Source: Actimicrobium sp. CCC2.4
GTDB taxonomy: Bacteria; Pseudomonadota; Gammaproteobacteria; Burkholderiales; Burkholderiaceae_D
NCBI RefSeq assembly: GCF_034347385.1
Contig: NZ_CP133777.1
Coordinates: 62,001-126,000 of the forward strand
Direction: 5' to 3'
Length of the DNA: 64,000 bases
Every line of letters starts with the position of its first letter. The first letter of the stretch is position 1. A program made the position numbers and the translations under genes. Of the stretch, positions 1-9,555 are shown one piece after another. The notes beneath the pieces were generated by a model. The model did not search any database, had not been told where the DNA came from, and saw nothing but the letters and a program-made list of their open reading frames with translations.

Positions 1-645
1 CAATACGCCGGTGCGGAAAGTTACGCCTTCGGCCTGCATTTGCTCGACGCGACGGTCAATGTGGATTTTTTCCATCTTGAAGTCAGGGATACCGTAGCGC
101 AGCAGGCCGCCAACGCGATCACTCTTTTCGAACACAGTGACATCGTGGCCGACCCGCGCCAGTTGCTGCGCCGCTGCCATGCCGGCAGGACCGGAGCCGA
201 CAATGGCGATCTTCTTGCCGGTTTTGGTGGCCGACGGTTGCGGCACGACCCAGCCATTCTCCCAGCCCTTGTCGATGATGAAATGCTCGATCGACTTGAT
301 GCCGACGGCGTCGCTGTTGATGCCGAGCGTGCAGGCGCTTTCGCACGGTGCCGGGCAAATGCGGCCGGTGAACTCGGGGAAGTTGTTCGTCGAGTGCAAG
401 GTCTCCAGCGCTTCGCGATAACTGCCGCGATACACCATGTCATTCCAGTCGGGAATGATGTTGTTGACCGGGCAGCCGGTATTACAAAACGGAATACCGC
501 AGTCCATGCAGCGCGCGCCTTGCACTTTGGCTTCGGCGTCGGTCAGGTGCAGCGTGAATTCCTTGTAATGCTTGGTGCGCAGCTGCGGCGCTTCGCTCGC
601 CTCTTTGAGGCGCTGAAATTCCATGAAGCCAGTTACTTTTCCCAT
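1..645 (-). CDS. gltD: Glutamate synthase small subunit, N-terminal part (runs off left edge)
   Basis: Small (beta) subunit of NADPH-dependent glutamate synthase; it passes electrons from NADPH through FAD to the large subunit. The first 215 codons are visible, starting [13 protein letters not shown]. Two cysteine clusters for low-potential Fe-S centres are present: [14 protein letters not shown] near residues 47-60 and [13 protein letters not shown] near 97-109. The FAD-binding Rossmann motif [14 protein letters not shown] lies near residues 150-163, as in the family. The gene is downstream of gltB on the same strand with a 56-bp gap, so co-transcription as gltBD is expected. The C-terminal NADPH-binding half is outside the window. 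Confidence 0.96.
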   Translation of the reverse strand, partial: MGKVTGFMEFQRLKEASEAPQLRTKHYKEFTLHLTDAEAKVQGARCMDCGIPFCNTGCPVNNIIPDWNDMVYRGSYREALETLHSTNNFPEFTGRICPAPCESACTLGINSDAVGIKSIEHFIIDKGWENGWVVPQPSATKTGKKIAIVGSGPAGMAAAQQLARVGHDVTVFEKSDRVGGLLRYGIPDFKMEKIHIDRRVEQMQAEGVTFRTGVL

Positions 646-661
646 GATCGATCCAGGTTGT

Positions 662-690
662 GCGCTGTCCGTTGCAGCAACGGACAGCGC
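662..690 (-). repeat. Perfect stem-loop between gltB and gltD
   Basis: A 12-bp perfect inverted repeat (GCGCTGTCCGTT / AACGGACAGCGC) with a 5-nt centre sits between the gltB stop and the gltD start. In the direction of transcription no U-tract follows it, so it is not a classical terminator. It may mark RNA processing or mRNA stabilisation that sets the gltB:gltD ratio; that role is inference. Confidence 0.6.
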
Positions 691-701
691 CGTTGTTCTT
701 C

Positions 702-3700
702 TTATGCTGCGACTTTTTGCTTGCCGGCCTTGGCCTTGCGAGCCGCATCCATTTCGCCCAGTGCGCGCTTGTACTCGGTCGGAAAGACCTTGACGAACTT
801 GCTACGTGCAGTACTCCAGTCATCCAGCAAATTGCGCGCGCGCGTGCTGCCGGTGTACTTGAAGTGACGCTCGATCAACCCCTTCAGGATCGCTTCATCG
901 GTCTGGCCCTCGCCATTACGTTGCAGGCTGTGCCAGCGCGGCTTGTCGCCGATGGCTTCCTGCTCGGCATGCGGCACCACCAGATCGAGAGCTACCATCG
1001 CCATATTGCAACGGGTTTCAAAATCGCCTTCCGGGTCGTAGACGTAGGCGATGCCACCCGACATGCCGGCGGCAAAGTTACGCCCTGTCTCGCCCAGCAC
1101 GACCACGGTACCGCCGGTCATGTATTCGCAACCATGGTCACCGCTGCCTTCGACGACGGCCGTGGCACCGGAATTACGTACCGCAAAACGCTCGCCCACG
1201 ACGCCATTGAGAAAAGCCTCGCCGGAGATCGCGCCGTACAACACGGTATTGCCGGCGATGATGTTGTCGACTGCACGACCACGGAATTCAGTGTTCGGCC
1301 GCACGATGATGCGTCCACCTGACAAGCCCTTGCCGACGTAATCGTTGCCTTCACCGACCAGGTCGATCGTGATGCCGTGCGCCAGGAAGGCTGCCGCCGA
1401 TTGACCTGCCGTGCCTTGCAGCTGGATATGAATGGTGTCATCCGGCAAACCGTCATGGCCGTATTTCTTGGCCACTTCGCCCGACAGCATCGTGCCGACG
1501 GTGCGGTTGACATTGCGCACCGGCGAGATGAACGATACCCGCTCGCCTTTTTCCAGCGCTGCCTTGGCTTGCGCGATCAGCTTGTGATCGAGCGCACCTT
1601 CCAGACCGTGATCCTGCTCTTCGACGTGATAGCGTGCTTCGTCGGCAGGCATGTCCGGCAGATGAAAAATCCGGCTGAAGTCGAGGCCCTTGGCTTTCCA
1701 GTGGGTGACCGCTTTCGATTTATCGAGCAGGTCGGCGCGGCCGATCAGTTCGTTGAAGGTCGCGATCCCGAGTTGGGCCATGATCTGGCGCGCTTCTTCG
1801 GCAACGAAGAAGAAGAAATTGACGACATGTTCCGGCTTGCCCGAAAACTTTTCGCGCAGTACGGGATCCTGCGTTGCCACGCCCACCGGGCACGTATTCA
1901 AGTGGCATTTGCGCATCATGATGCAGCCTTCGACCACCAGTGGCGCGGTCGCGAAACCAACTTCGTCAGCGCCCAGCAAGGCAGCGATGACGACATCGCG
2001 GCCGGTCTTGATCTGGCCATCGGCCTGCACGCGGATACGGCTGCGCAGACGGTTAAGTACCAGGGTTTGCTGGGTCTCGGCCAGGCCGAGTTCCCATGGC
2101 GAACCGGCATGCTTGATCGACGACAACGGCGACGCACCGGTACCACCGTCATGACCGGCGATGACGATATGATCCGACTTGGCCTTGGCAACACCGGCGG
2201 CAATCGTGCCGACGCCGACTTCGGAAACCAGCTTGACCGAGATCGAGGCTTTCGGATTGACGTTCTTCAGGTCATGAATCAATTGCGCCAGATCTTCGAT
2301 CGAATAGATATCGTGATGCGGCGGCGGTGAAATCAAGCCCACACCAGGCACCGAGAAGCGCAGCTTGGCGATGTATTCAGAAACCTTATGACCGGGTAAC
2401 TGACCGCCCTCGCCAGGCTTCGCGCCTTGCGCCATCTTGATCTGGATCTGGTCGGCCGAGCACAGGTATTCGGCGGTGACACCGAAACGACCTGACGCAA
2501 CCTGCTTGATCTTCGAGCGCAAGGAATCGCCTGCCATCAGCGGGATGTCGACGACGACGTTTTCTGCGCCAATAATCGAGGCCATCGAATCGCCCTGCTT
2601 GATCGGGATGCCTTTCAATTCCTGCTGGTAGCGATGCGCATCTTCGCCGCCCTCGCCGGTGTTGGACTTGCCGCCGATGCGGTTCATCGCGATGGCCAAC
2701 GTGGCATGCGCTTCGGTCGAGATCGACCCGAGCGACATCGCGCCGGTCGCGAAGCGCTTGACGATTTCCTTGGCCGATTCGACCTGGTCGAGCGGGATCG
2801 CCTTGGCCGGATCGATCTTGAATTCGAACAGGCCGCGCAAGGTCATGTGCCGTTGCGACTGGTCATTGATGATCTGCGCGTATTCCTTGTAGGTATTGAA
2901 GTTGTTGGCGCGGGTTGAGTGCTGCAGTTTCGCAATCGCATCCGGCGTCCACATGTGGTCTTCACCACGCACGCGGAACGCGTATTCACCACCGGCTTCG
3001 AGGGCGTTGGTCAGTACCGGATCCTTGCTGAAGGCAGCGCGATGCAGGCGCAACGCTTCTTCGGCCACTTCGAACACGCCGATACCCTCAACGTTTGATG
3101 CGGTACCCTTGAAGTACTTGTTGACCAGTCCTTTGTTCAGGCCGATCGCTTCAAAAATCTGCGCGCCGCAATACGACATGTAGGTCGAGATACCCATCTT
3201 CGACATCACTTTCAGCAAGCCCTTGCCGACGGCTTTCTGATAGTTGTAGATGGCTTTCTCGGGCGACAATTCGCCTGGCAGGCCGGCGGCCATTTCAGCC
3301 AATGTATCCATCGCGAGGTACGGATGGATTGCTTCGGCGCCGTAGCCCGCCAGCAGCGCGAAGTGATGCGTTTCGCGCGCCGAGCCGGTTTCGACGACCA
3401 ACCCGGTCGAGGTGCGCAAGCCCTTGCTGACCAGATGCAAGTGGATCGCCGAAGTCGCCAGCAGCGCCGGAATCGCGACCTGCTCGCCATCGACCTTGCG
3501 GTCTGAAATGATCAGGATGTTGTGCCCTGAATGGACGGCATCGACCGCCTTCGCGCACAGCGAAGCCAACCGTGCTTCGATACCTTCCTTGCCCCAGGCA
3601 ACCGGGTAGCAGATATTGAGTTCATGCGACTTGAACTTGCCGCCCGTGTGCGCGCTGATATTGCGCAGCTTGGCGATGTCGCTGTAGTCGAGCACCGGTT

Positions 3701-5390
3701 GCATGACTTCGAGACGCATCGGTGGATTGATGTTGTTGGTGTCGAGCAAGTTCGGCTTCGGACCGATGAACGACACCAGCGACATCACCATCGCTTCGCG
3801 GATCGGGTCGATAGGCGGGTTGGTCACTTGTGCGAACAGTTGCTTGAAGTAGTGGTACAGCGTCTTGTTCTTGTTGGACATCACGGCCAGCGGCGAGTCA
3901 TTGCCCATCGAACCGGTGGCTTCTTCGCCATTGGCGGCCATCGGTGACATCAGGAACTTCAGGTCTTCCTGGGTGTAGCCGAACAGTTGCTGGCGATCGA
4001 TCAGCGGCAGTGTCGAGGCGGGCTCGACCGGCTCGGCCTTCAGCGTATTGAGACGGATGCGAACAGACGCAATCCACTGCTTGTACGGCTTGGCGTTGGC
4101 GTAGGTATCTTTCAATTCCTTGTCGCCGATGATACGGCCGGCATCGAGGTCGATCAGGAACATCTTGCCCGGCTGCAGACGCCATTTCTGGATGATCTTC
4201 GACTCGGGAATCGGCAGCACGCCGGACTCCGACGCCATCACCACCAGGTCATCGTCGGTGACGATGTAGCGTGCAGGGCGCAAGCCGTTGCGGTCGAGCG
4301 TGCCGCCAATGTGACGGCCATCGGTGAAGGCCATCGCGGCCGGACCGTCCCATGGTTCCATCATCGCGGCATGGTATTCGTAGAAGGCGCGACGGTTGTC
4401 GTCCATCGTGGTGTGATTTTCCCAGGCTTCCGGGATCATCATCATCATCGCCTGCGCGATCGGATAGCCGGCCATGATCAGCAGTTCGAGCGCATTGTCG
4501 AAGCTGGCAGTATCGGACTGGCCTTCATAGATCAGTGGGAACAATTTCTTGAGGTCATCACCCAGCACGGACGACTTCATCACGCCTTCGCGGGCCCGCA
4601 TCCAGTTGAAGTTACCCTTGACGGTATTGATCTCGCCATTGTGCGCGATCAGGCGATACGGGTGGGCCAGTGGCCACTCCGGGAACGTGTTGGTCGAAAA
4701 ACGCTGATGCACCAGCGCCAGCGCGGAGACGCAGCGCGGATCTTGCAGATCCTTGTAGTACACGCCGACCTGATCCGCCAGCAGCAAGCCCTTGTAGACC
4801 ACGGTGCGGGCCGACATCGACGGCACGAAAAACTCCTGACCGTGCAGCAGGTTCAGCGCACGGATCGCGTGACCGGACGATTTGCGAATCACGTACAGTT
4901 TGCGCTCGAGCGCATCGGTGACCATGATGTCCGGACCACGACCAATGAATATCTGACGGATCACGGGTTCCTTGTCGCGCACGGTCGGCGACATCGGCAT
5001 CGTGATATCGACCGGCACGTCGCGCCAGCCCAGCACGACCTGACCTTCGGCCATGACCGAGCGTTCGATTTCCTGTTCGCAGGCAATCCGCGATGCGTTC
5101 TCTTTGGGCAGGAACACCATGCCGACACCGTACTCGCCAGGCGGCGGCAGCTCGACTCCGAGCAAGGCCATCTCTTCGCGGTAGTACTGGTCAGGCACTT
5201 GAATCAGGATACCCGCGCCATCACCCATCAACTTGTCCGCCCCGACCGCGCCCCGGTGATCCAGATTTTTCAGGATCAGCAGACCTTGCTCGACGATAGA
5301 GTGGCTCTTGTTACCCTTGATGTGGGCGATAAAACCGACGCCACAGGCATCGTGCTCATTGGATGGGTCGTACAGACCTTGTGATTGCAT
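702..5390 (-). CDS. gltB: Glutamate synthase large subunit
   Basis: Large (alpha) subunit of glutamate synthase. It hydrolyses glutamine at an N-terminal class II amidotransferase domain and channels ammonia to an FMN/3Fe-4S synthase domain, which reductively aminates 2-oxoglutarate. The ATG at 5390 ([20 protein letters not shown]) was chosen because GGGAGA lies about 8 nt upstream and because it leaves the usual short propeptide before the nucleophile Cys16; 21 further in-frame codons upstream are unlikely to be translated. The 3Fe-4S ligands appear in [15 protein letters not shown], the FMN/phosphate region in [12 protein letters not shown], and the C-terminal beta-helix domain has Gly-rich repeats. 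Length is 1562 aa, normal for bacterial GltB. It is first in the gltBD operon. Confidence 0.97.
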   Translation of the reverse strand: MQSQGLYDPSNEHDACGVGFIAHIKGNKSHSIVEQGLLILKNLDHRGAVGADKLMGDGAGILIQVPDQYYREEMALLGVELPPPGEYGVGMVFLPKENASRIACEQEIERSVMAEGQVVLGWRDVPVDITMPMSPTVRDKEPVIRQIFIGRGPDIMVTDALERKLYVIRKSSGHAIRALNLLHGQEFFVPSMSARTVVYKGLLLADQVGVYYKDLQDPRCVSALALVHQRFSTNTFPEWPLAHPYRLIAHNGEINTVKGNFNWMRAREGVMKSSVLGDDLKKLFPLIYEGQSDTASFDNALELLIMAGYPIAQAMMMMIPEAWENHTTMDDNRRAFYEYHAAMMEPWDGPAAMAFTDGRHIGGTLDRNGLRPARYIVTDDDLVVMASESGVLPIPESKIIQKWRLQPGKMFLIDLDAGRIIGDKELKDTYANAKPYKQWIASVRIRLNTLKAEPVEPASTLPLIDRQQLFGYTQEDLKFLMSPMAANGEEATGSMGNDSPLAVMSNKNKTLYHYFKQLFAQVTNPPIDPIREAMVMSLVSFIGPKPNLLDTNNINPPMRLEVMQPVLDYSDIAKLRNISAHTGGKFKSHELNICYPVAWGKEGIEARLASLCAKAVDAVHSGHNILIISDRKVDGEQVAIPALLATSAIHLHLVSKGLRTSTGLVVETGSARETHHFALLAGYGAEAIHPYLAMDTLAEMAAGLPGELSPEKAIYNYQKAVGKGLLKVMSKMGISTYMSYCGAQIFEAIGLNKGLVNKYFKGTASNVEGIGVFEVAEEALRLHRAAFSKDPVLTNALEAGGEYAFRVRGEDHMWTPDAIAKLQHSTRANNFNTYKEYAQIINDQSQRHMTLRGLFEFKIDPAKAIPLDQVESAKEIVKRFATGAMSLGSISTEAHATLAIAMNRIGGKSNTGEGGEDAHRYQQELKGIPIKQGDSMASIIGAENVVVDIPLMAGDSLRSKIKQVASGRFGVTAEYLCSADQIQIKMAQGAKPGEGGQLPGHKVSEYIAKLRFSVPGVGLISPPPHHDIYSIEDLAQLIHDLKNVNPKASISVKLVSEVGVGTIAAGVAKAKSDHIVIAGHDGGTGASPLSSIKHAGSPWELGLAETQQTLVLNRLRSRIRVQADGQIKTGRDVVIAALLGADEVGFATAPLVVEGCIMMRKCHLNTCPVGVATQDPVLREKFSGKPEHVVNFFFFVAEEARQIMAQLGIATFNELIGRADLLDKSKAVTHWKAKGLDFSRIFHLPDMPADEARYHVEEQDHGLEGALDHKLIAQAKAALEKGERVSFISPVRNVNRTVGTMLSGEVAKKYGHDGLPDDTIHIQLQGTAGQSAAAFLAHGITIDLVGEGNDYVGKGLSGGRIIVRPNTEFRGRAVDNIIAGNTVLYGAISGEAFLNGVVGERFAVRNSGATAVVEGSGDHGCEYMTGGTVVVLGETGRNFAAGMSGGIAYVYDPEGDFETRCNMAMVALDLVVPHAEQEAIGDKPRWHSLQRNGEGQTDEAILKGLIERHFKYTGSTRARNLLDDWSTARSKFVKVFPTEYKRALGEMDAARKAKAGKQKVAA

Positions 5391-5424
5391 AACGGTTCTC
5401 CCTGCCCGACGAATTTGAGGGCTA

Positions 5425-5453
5425 AGGATAGTGCAGCATAAAATTGTGCGCAA
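5425..5453 (-). promoter_or_regulatory. Candidate gltB promoter
   Basis: On the minus strand TTGCGC (5448-5453) and TATCCT (5425-5430) are separated by exactly 17 bp, about 35 nt upstream of the gltB ATG. Matches to the sigma70 boxes are 3/6 and 4/6. The candidate fits in the short stretch between gltB and the repeats of the adjacent transposon. Inference only. Confidence 0.3.
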
Positions 5454-5457
5454 CCTC

Positions 5458-5528
5458 TTTAATTAGGGTCAGAGTCAATTTAAATTCGCCATTTGCTCCA
5501 TCTTTTTTAAATGGGGACAGAGTCAATC
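5458..5528. repeat. Left flanking repeats of the RAYT element (two copies)
   Basis: Two copies of a short motif lie here: AGGGTCAGAGTCAATTT (5465-5481) and GGGGACAGAGTCAAT (5513-5527). Their reverse complement occurs three times on the far side of the transposase gene (6330-6427). Repeats of this sort around a single transposase gene are typical of REP/RAYT units. Confidence 0.7.
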
Positions 5529-5559
5529 AAGCGACAGCACAATCCGGGTGCAGACCGCA

Positions 5560-6273
5560 CTATTCCGGCTCGCGTTCTTCTGTCGGATCGGGCCTGGGCG
5601 GGCGTCCGCGTCGTGCTGGTCCAACGCGACGCTGAACGGTTTTTTCCAACGTCGTCCGGAACTGGCTGGAGCCGAGCGCCCATCCTTTGAGCGTTGAATC
5701 CGTCAGCGTCGTGACCTCTTCAGCACTCAAGCCTTGCCGCACTAATTCCCGATAGGCAATTTCGCGCTCGAAAGGCGTATTACCGAGCGCCCAATACAAG
5801 CCATGGTCACTAATCAGAGGATTGGAATGCGTGCCAGCATGATGGGCATAGCTCGACCACGGGAAATCGGCGGGATCGACCACCAACGCGGCGCGCACCG
5901 GATTGAGCTCGATATAGCGGCAGCAAGTCATCAGATAGCGCTCGGAATCGATCACGGTCGCCTTGAAGCGGCCTTGATACAAGGTGCCGACGCGCTCGTA
6001 CTTGCGATTGAAATACGGTACGTAATGCCGCCCTACCCATTGCATCATGCGGCTCAGGCCATCCTTGTCCGCGGGCGATGCCAGCAGGTGCAGGTGGTTG
6101 GGCATCAGCACGTACGCATGAATGGCTACCTTGAACTGGCGGGCGGCATCCGCCAGCCAGGCCAGAAAAATCCGATGATCATCATCATCGCGAAAAATCA
6201 CCCGTCGGTCGTTGCCGCGCTGGATGATGTGATGGGGCTGGTCGGGGACGACAAGACGGGGAAGTCGGGCCAT
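5560..6273 (-). CDS. REP-associated tyrosine transposase (Y1/HUH family)
   Basis: Single-domain Y1 transposase-like protein of the RAYT (TnpA_REP) family, 237 aa. These HUH enzymes nick single-stranded DNA and are thought to spread REP palindromes; most are domesticated single-copy genes. The start MARLPRLVVPDQPHHIIQRG is typical. The HUH motif is visible as MPNHLHLL near residues 58-65, and the candidate catalytic Tyr in CCRYIELNPVRA near 117-128. The C-terminus is Arg/Pro-rich and lower in complexity. The gene is bracketed by five copies of a short repeat in opposite orientations on the two sides, consistent with the element's own substrate sequences. It lies between gltB and the glycosyltransferase gene. 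Confidence 0.9.
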   Translation of the reverse strand: MARLPRLVVPDQPHHIIQRGNDRRVIFRDDDDHRIFLAWLADAARQFKVAIHAYVLMPNHLHLLASPADKDGLSRMMQWVGRHYVPYFNRKYERVGTLYQGRFKATVIDSERYLMTCCRYIELNPVRAALVVDPADFPWSSYAHHAGTHSNPLISDHGLYWALGNTPFEREIAYRELVRQGLSAEEVTTLTDSTLKGWALGSSQFRTTLEKTVQRRVGPARRGRPPRPDPTEEREPE

Positions 6274-6329
6274 GGCAGGAAAGAAAAAGTTGCAGAGAAG
6301 CCCAATTTTAAAGGCATTCCAGCAAATTA

Positions 6330-6427
6330 TTTTGACTCTGACCCTAATTAACTTTGAGTTTGCGAAAAAATAAATTGACTCTGACCCTATTTGATAAAAA
6401 ATAAATCGACTCTGACCCCAATTTTTT
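6330..6427. repeat. Right flanking repeats of the RAYT element (three copies)
   Basis: Three copies of TTGACTCTGACCC or TCGACTCTGACCC occur at 6330-6352, 6373-6392 and 6403-6427, inverted relative to the two copies on the left of the transposase. The last copy reaches into the stop codon of the next gene (6426-6428). Each is followed by AT-rich sequence. Confidence 0.7.
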
Positions 6428-7421
6428 AGCGGCGGAGGAATGTCATGCGTGCTTGTAGTGCCGACGCGCTGAACAGCGCTTCTACCGTGCGGCGGGCGTT
6501 GGCACCGATTAGGGCCCGCAGGACCGGGTCGTGGCGGAGCTGGTGCAGGATGGCGGCGGCTTGGTCGGTGGTGTCGAACAGGAAGCCGTTTTCGCCGTGG
6601 CGGATGTGATCGGCGTATCCGCCGTGGCGGTGACAGACGACGGGTACACCGCAGGCCATTGCTTCGAACACGACGCGGCCGAAGGTTTCGACATGCACAC
6701 CGGTGCGGTAGTAAAACACGTCAAGACCACGCAGGAAGTCGGCTGCATCGACCAATCCTTCGGGCGTCAGTTGCAGCGCCGGATCGGCGGGCAGCTGCTC
6801 CCGCAAGCTGGTGGCACCTTGCAGACGCACCTGCCAGCCCTCGCCGGGCAAGGTCCGGTAGAGGGCCAGGTCTTGCGCGTCGTGCTTGTCGGCGGTGTCG
6901 CGGCTGAGCCGGCCGACGACCAGCGGAAGGTTGGCGGGCGCGAATTGATCGGGTGATGGCGGGCGCGGATGGAATCGTTTGAGGTCGATTGGTGAGGGAT
7001 GGATCTCGCCTTCGATACCGAGCATTTTTTTCTGGAACGCAGAAATAAGGACGTATTCGGTGCGCGGCCAGGAGCGCAGCGCCGGGCCGCGCGCGGTCAG
7101 TGCGAGGACTTTCGGATGGAAGGTGTTGAACACATAGATCAGCCGGCGCGGCGGTGTTGCCACCATCGGCCAGAGCCGGTTGCGCCAGTGCGCGCCAAAA
7201 AAGACGTAGTTGCCGCCCTGCGGTACCTGACCGCGCCAGGCGACTATCCGCTTGATCGGATAGCGCGACAGCAATGCCGGCGCGGCTCTCGACGAGGTCG
7301 CCCATAGCGTGACCGGACCGGTCTGCGACAGCAGCTCGAACACGGCCAGGGTCTCGAGCTCGCTGCCGCCATAGGGGTTGGCAAAACCATTGAACAGGTG
7401 AATCGGCACGCTGCCGCTCAT
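6426..7421 (-). CDS. GT4-family glycosyltransferase
   Basis: Predicted retaining glycosyltransferase of the GT-B fold, 331 aa from the ATG at 7421 (MSGSVPIHLFNG). That ATG overlaps the TGA of the upstream acetyltransferase gene (ATGA); another ATG three codons upstream at 7430 is possible. The C-terminal nucleotide-sugar binding half has the GT4 E-x7-E pattern in HVETFGRVVFEAMACGVPVV and a Gly-rich NGFLF segment near the end. The N-terminal half has NPYGGSELETL, resembling the acceptor-side Gly-rich loop. No membrane segment is seen. Substrate is unknown. The stop codon lies inside a repeat copy of the neighbouring RAYT element, so the natural C-terminus may have been altered by that insertion. 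Confidence 0.82.
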   Translation of the reverse strand: MSGSVPIHLFNGFANPYGGSELETLAVFELLSQTGPVTLWATSSRAAPALLSRYPIKRIVAWRGQVPQGGNYVFFGAHWRNRLWPMVATPPRRLIYVFNTFHPKVLALTARGPALRSWPRTEYVLISAFQKKMLGIEGEIHPSPIDLKRFHPRPPSPDQFAPANLPLVVGRLSRDTADKHDAQDLALYRTLPGEGWQVRLQGATSLREQLPADPALQLTPEGLVDAADFLRGLDVFYYRTGVHVETFGRVVFEAMACGVPVVCHRHGGYADHIRHGENGFLFDTTDQAAAILHQLRHDPVLRALIGANARRTVEALFSASALQARMTFLRR

Positions 7422-7966
7422 GCTTGCCATTCCTGCTGCAGCAGCGCATAGCAATTGAGGTCGTGGAACTGGCCGGCCCAGCGGGCTTGCTGGCGATGCA
7501 CGCCTTCGAAACGAAATCCGAGCCGGGTCAGCAGGGCGATCGAGGCTGCGTTGTCGGCGTGGCTTTCGGCCTGGATGCGATGCAAGTCCATGTGCGAAAA
7601 CCCGTAATCGAGGATGGCGCTGGCGGCTTCGCGCATGTAACCGTGGCGCTGCATCGCGGCCGACAGCTCGAAACCCAGCATGCAGTTGTGCCAGCTCTTA
7701 TTCCAGCGAAACAAGCCACTGGTGCCGATCAGCGCCCCGTCTTCGTTGCGCACGATGCCCCAGCGCACCCCGGTGCCCGCCGGAAACCAGCCTGCGAACA
7801 TGGCCGCCATCTGGTCTGCCTGGCTGCGCTCGGTGAGCGCATCGATGCCGAACCAGCGCATGGTCTGGGCGTCGGAGTGAATCAGGAATAGCGCGTCGGC
7901 GTCGGTCGGGACGATCTCGCGCAGGGTCAGGCGTGCCGTCTGGAGGATGGGAAAAATGGACGACAT
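7418..7966 (-). CDS. GNAT-family N-acetyltransferase (RimJ/RimL-like)
   Basis: Predicted acetyl-CoA-dependent acetyltransferase of the Acetyltransf_3 type, 182 aa. It begins MSSIFPILQTARLTLREIVP, the standard RimJ/RimL N-terminus. Strand 4 and the acetyl-CoA loop region are seen as LGFELSAAMQRHGYMREAAS near residues 97-116, followed by HRIQAESHADNAASIALLTRLGF, the usual helix alpha4 and substrate end. It overlaps the glycosyltransferase by 4 nt (ATGA), so the two are probably translationally coupled. The acetylated substrate could be a ribosomal protein or a small amine; it cannot be told from sequence. Confidence 0.88.
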   Translation of the reverse strand: MSSIFPILQTARLTLREIVPTDADALFLIHSDAQTMRWFGIDALTERSQADQMAAMFAGWFPAGTGVRWGIVRNEDGALIGTSGLFRWNKSWHNCMLGFELSAAMQRHGYMREAASAILDYGFSHMDLHRIQAESHADNAASIALLTRLGFRFEGVHRQQARWAGQFHDLNCYALLQQEWQA

Positions 7967-8037
7967 CGGTCGGGGCCTGTCTTTCGGTTATCGGGCGTTC
8001 ACGATAGCGGAATCGGCACTGCCGATCAACGCCGGGA

Positions 8038-9555
8038 CTATCGGCGGTTCCAGGTCGGTTCGACCGGACGCTGCGGTTGCAAGGCGCGCACCAGCAAGGC
8101 GCGCAATTCATTCATCGGCACGACCTCGGCGGCCTCGACCTTCGAGGGCGCAACATGCATATCCCAGTCGCCATACAGGAAACCGATCGGCGAACGATTG
8201 ATGGTCAGTGGCATCACGACGAAACTGCGGGTGGTCGGCAACGCGTCTTTCCACCAGCGCGGCAATTTGTTGATGAAGGCAGGATCGCGGGCGTTTTCGA
8301 CAAAGATCATCTTGTCGTTGGCCAGCGCGGCATGAAATACATCGGGCTGGTAGGCATCCTCGAACGTCAAGCGCGCAGCAATCTCTTGCAGCTTGCCGCC
8401 AAGACACATGCGCGCCTGATAACGACCGTCTTTCACGATGCGCTGGAACAGCGCGCCGTGACTGAAACCGAGGCTCTTGAACAGGAGTTCCAGCGCCATT
8501 GTCATCAATTGGGCATTGCTCGATGTCAGGCTCAGTTCGCGCAGATCGGCAACACCGCGCGCCAGCAATTGCGCGGCATCAGCAGGTTTGCCGCTGACGG
8601 CAGCCGCGGCGGTCGCCACCGGTGCCGCGCCGGCGGGACGCTGCGGCCGGGACGCCGTCGCGCCATCGTCGCGCGCGGCTTGCTGGGCGGTTTCTACGGC
8701 CAGCAATAACTGGCTCGCATCGACCCCGAGCATGCCGGCGTAGTCTTCGGTAATTCTGGCGAGCGCGACGGCCAGTTCGGTACTATCCGGCGCTTCCGCA
8801 AACAGGACGTCGGCACAGGACAGCGACATCGTCGACACCGCGGCCAACCAGGCATTGTGGTCAAGCGGTTCGTCCAGGGCGCTCGGATACAGGTCCTTGA
8901 GCGTGTCGACCAGCGTGTTCGGCAAGCCCCAGCGCAGCGCCACCATCCGGCCGATCTGGTCCAGGCCGAGTCCCAGCACATGACGCGCGCGCTGGTCTTG
9001 CTGGCGCTCCCGCGGCACGTGCTCGATCGCGCTGCCGGTGGTGATCTGCTGCCACATTTCAGGCAGATAGAAAGCCACCATCATCCGGCCCAGTGCGTGC
9101 AGCATCGAACACACCACGGCTTCTTCGGCGTCGCGGGTACTGGCACCGGCGGCGACCTGACGTCCGATGTGACCGGACAGGACGGCTTTTTCCATTTCGC
9201 TACGGGCCAGTGCCGAATCCGCCGACGCGACCGACAAGCCATCAATGAGCTTCACGCCCAGCGCCAGATGGCCGATTGCATCGGTACCCAGTACCACGAC
9301 AGCTTTCGAGACGGTGTTGATGTCGCGGCCGAACACCGCATACATCGGACTGTTCGCCAGACGCAGTACTTTTTGCGTCAGTCCCGGGTCCGACAGCACG
9401 GTGCTGGCCATATTGAAATCGCGATCATCCTCACCGCGCATGGCCGCCAGAATCGAGCTGACGACTTTGGAAAATCCCGGCAAATCGCCGCGCTGACGCA
9501 CGCGCGTCCATAGCAATTGCAGCGTCTGTTCGGAATCTGCCGGCTTGTCACTCAT
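8038..9555 (-). CDS. HDOD domain protein with C-terminal GAF-like region
   Basis: Signal-transduction protein of 505 aa. The start at 9555 (MSDKPADSEQTLQLLW) was chosen because its ATG overlaps the TGA of the upstream GGDEF/EAL gene (ATGA). The N-terminal half is an HDOD domain: LPGFSKVVSSILAAM, then DPGLTQKVLRLANSPMY, and VVLGTDAIGHLALGVKL near residues 90-110. An Ala/Pro-rich linker follows near 285-310. The C-terminal 180 residues resemble a GAF domain (LGFSHGALFQRI, VVMPLTINRSPIGFLYGDW). HDOD proteins commonly relay c-di-GMP or two-component signals in motility and surface behaviour. Coupling to the diguanylate cyclase/phosphodiesterase upstream suggests they act in one pathway. Confidence 0.88.
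   Translation of the reverse strand: MSDKPADSEQTLQLLWTRVRQRGDLPGFSKVVSSILAAMRGEDDRDFNMASTVLSDPGLTQKVLRLANSPMYAVFGRDINTVSKAVVVLGTDAIGHLALGVKLIDGLSVASADSALARSEMEKAVLSGHIGRQVAAGASTRDAEEAVVCSMLHALGRMMVAFYLPEMWQQITTGSAIEHVPRERQQDQRARHVLGLGLDQIGRMVALRWGLPNTLVDTLKDLYPSALDEPLDHNAWLAAVSTMSLSCADVLFAEAPDSTELAVALARITEDYAGMLGVDASQLLLAVETAQQAARDDGATASRPQRPAGAAPVATAAAAVSGKPADAAQLLARGVADLRELSLTSSNAQLMTMALELLFKSLGFSHGALFQRIVKDGRYQARMCLGGKLQEIAARLTFEDAYQPDVFHAALANDKMIFVENARDPAFINKLPRWWKDALPTTRSFVVMPLTINRSPIGFLYGDWDMHVAPSKVEAAEVVPMNELRALLVRALQPQRPVEPTWNRR

Noticed and set aside
3987-5384. 465-codon open frame on the plus strand opposite gltB
   Set aside because: It is the antisense shadow of a high-GC3 gene: its protein is rich in His, Arg and Asp without any domain, and gltB on the other strand is unmistakable.
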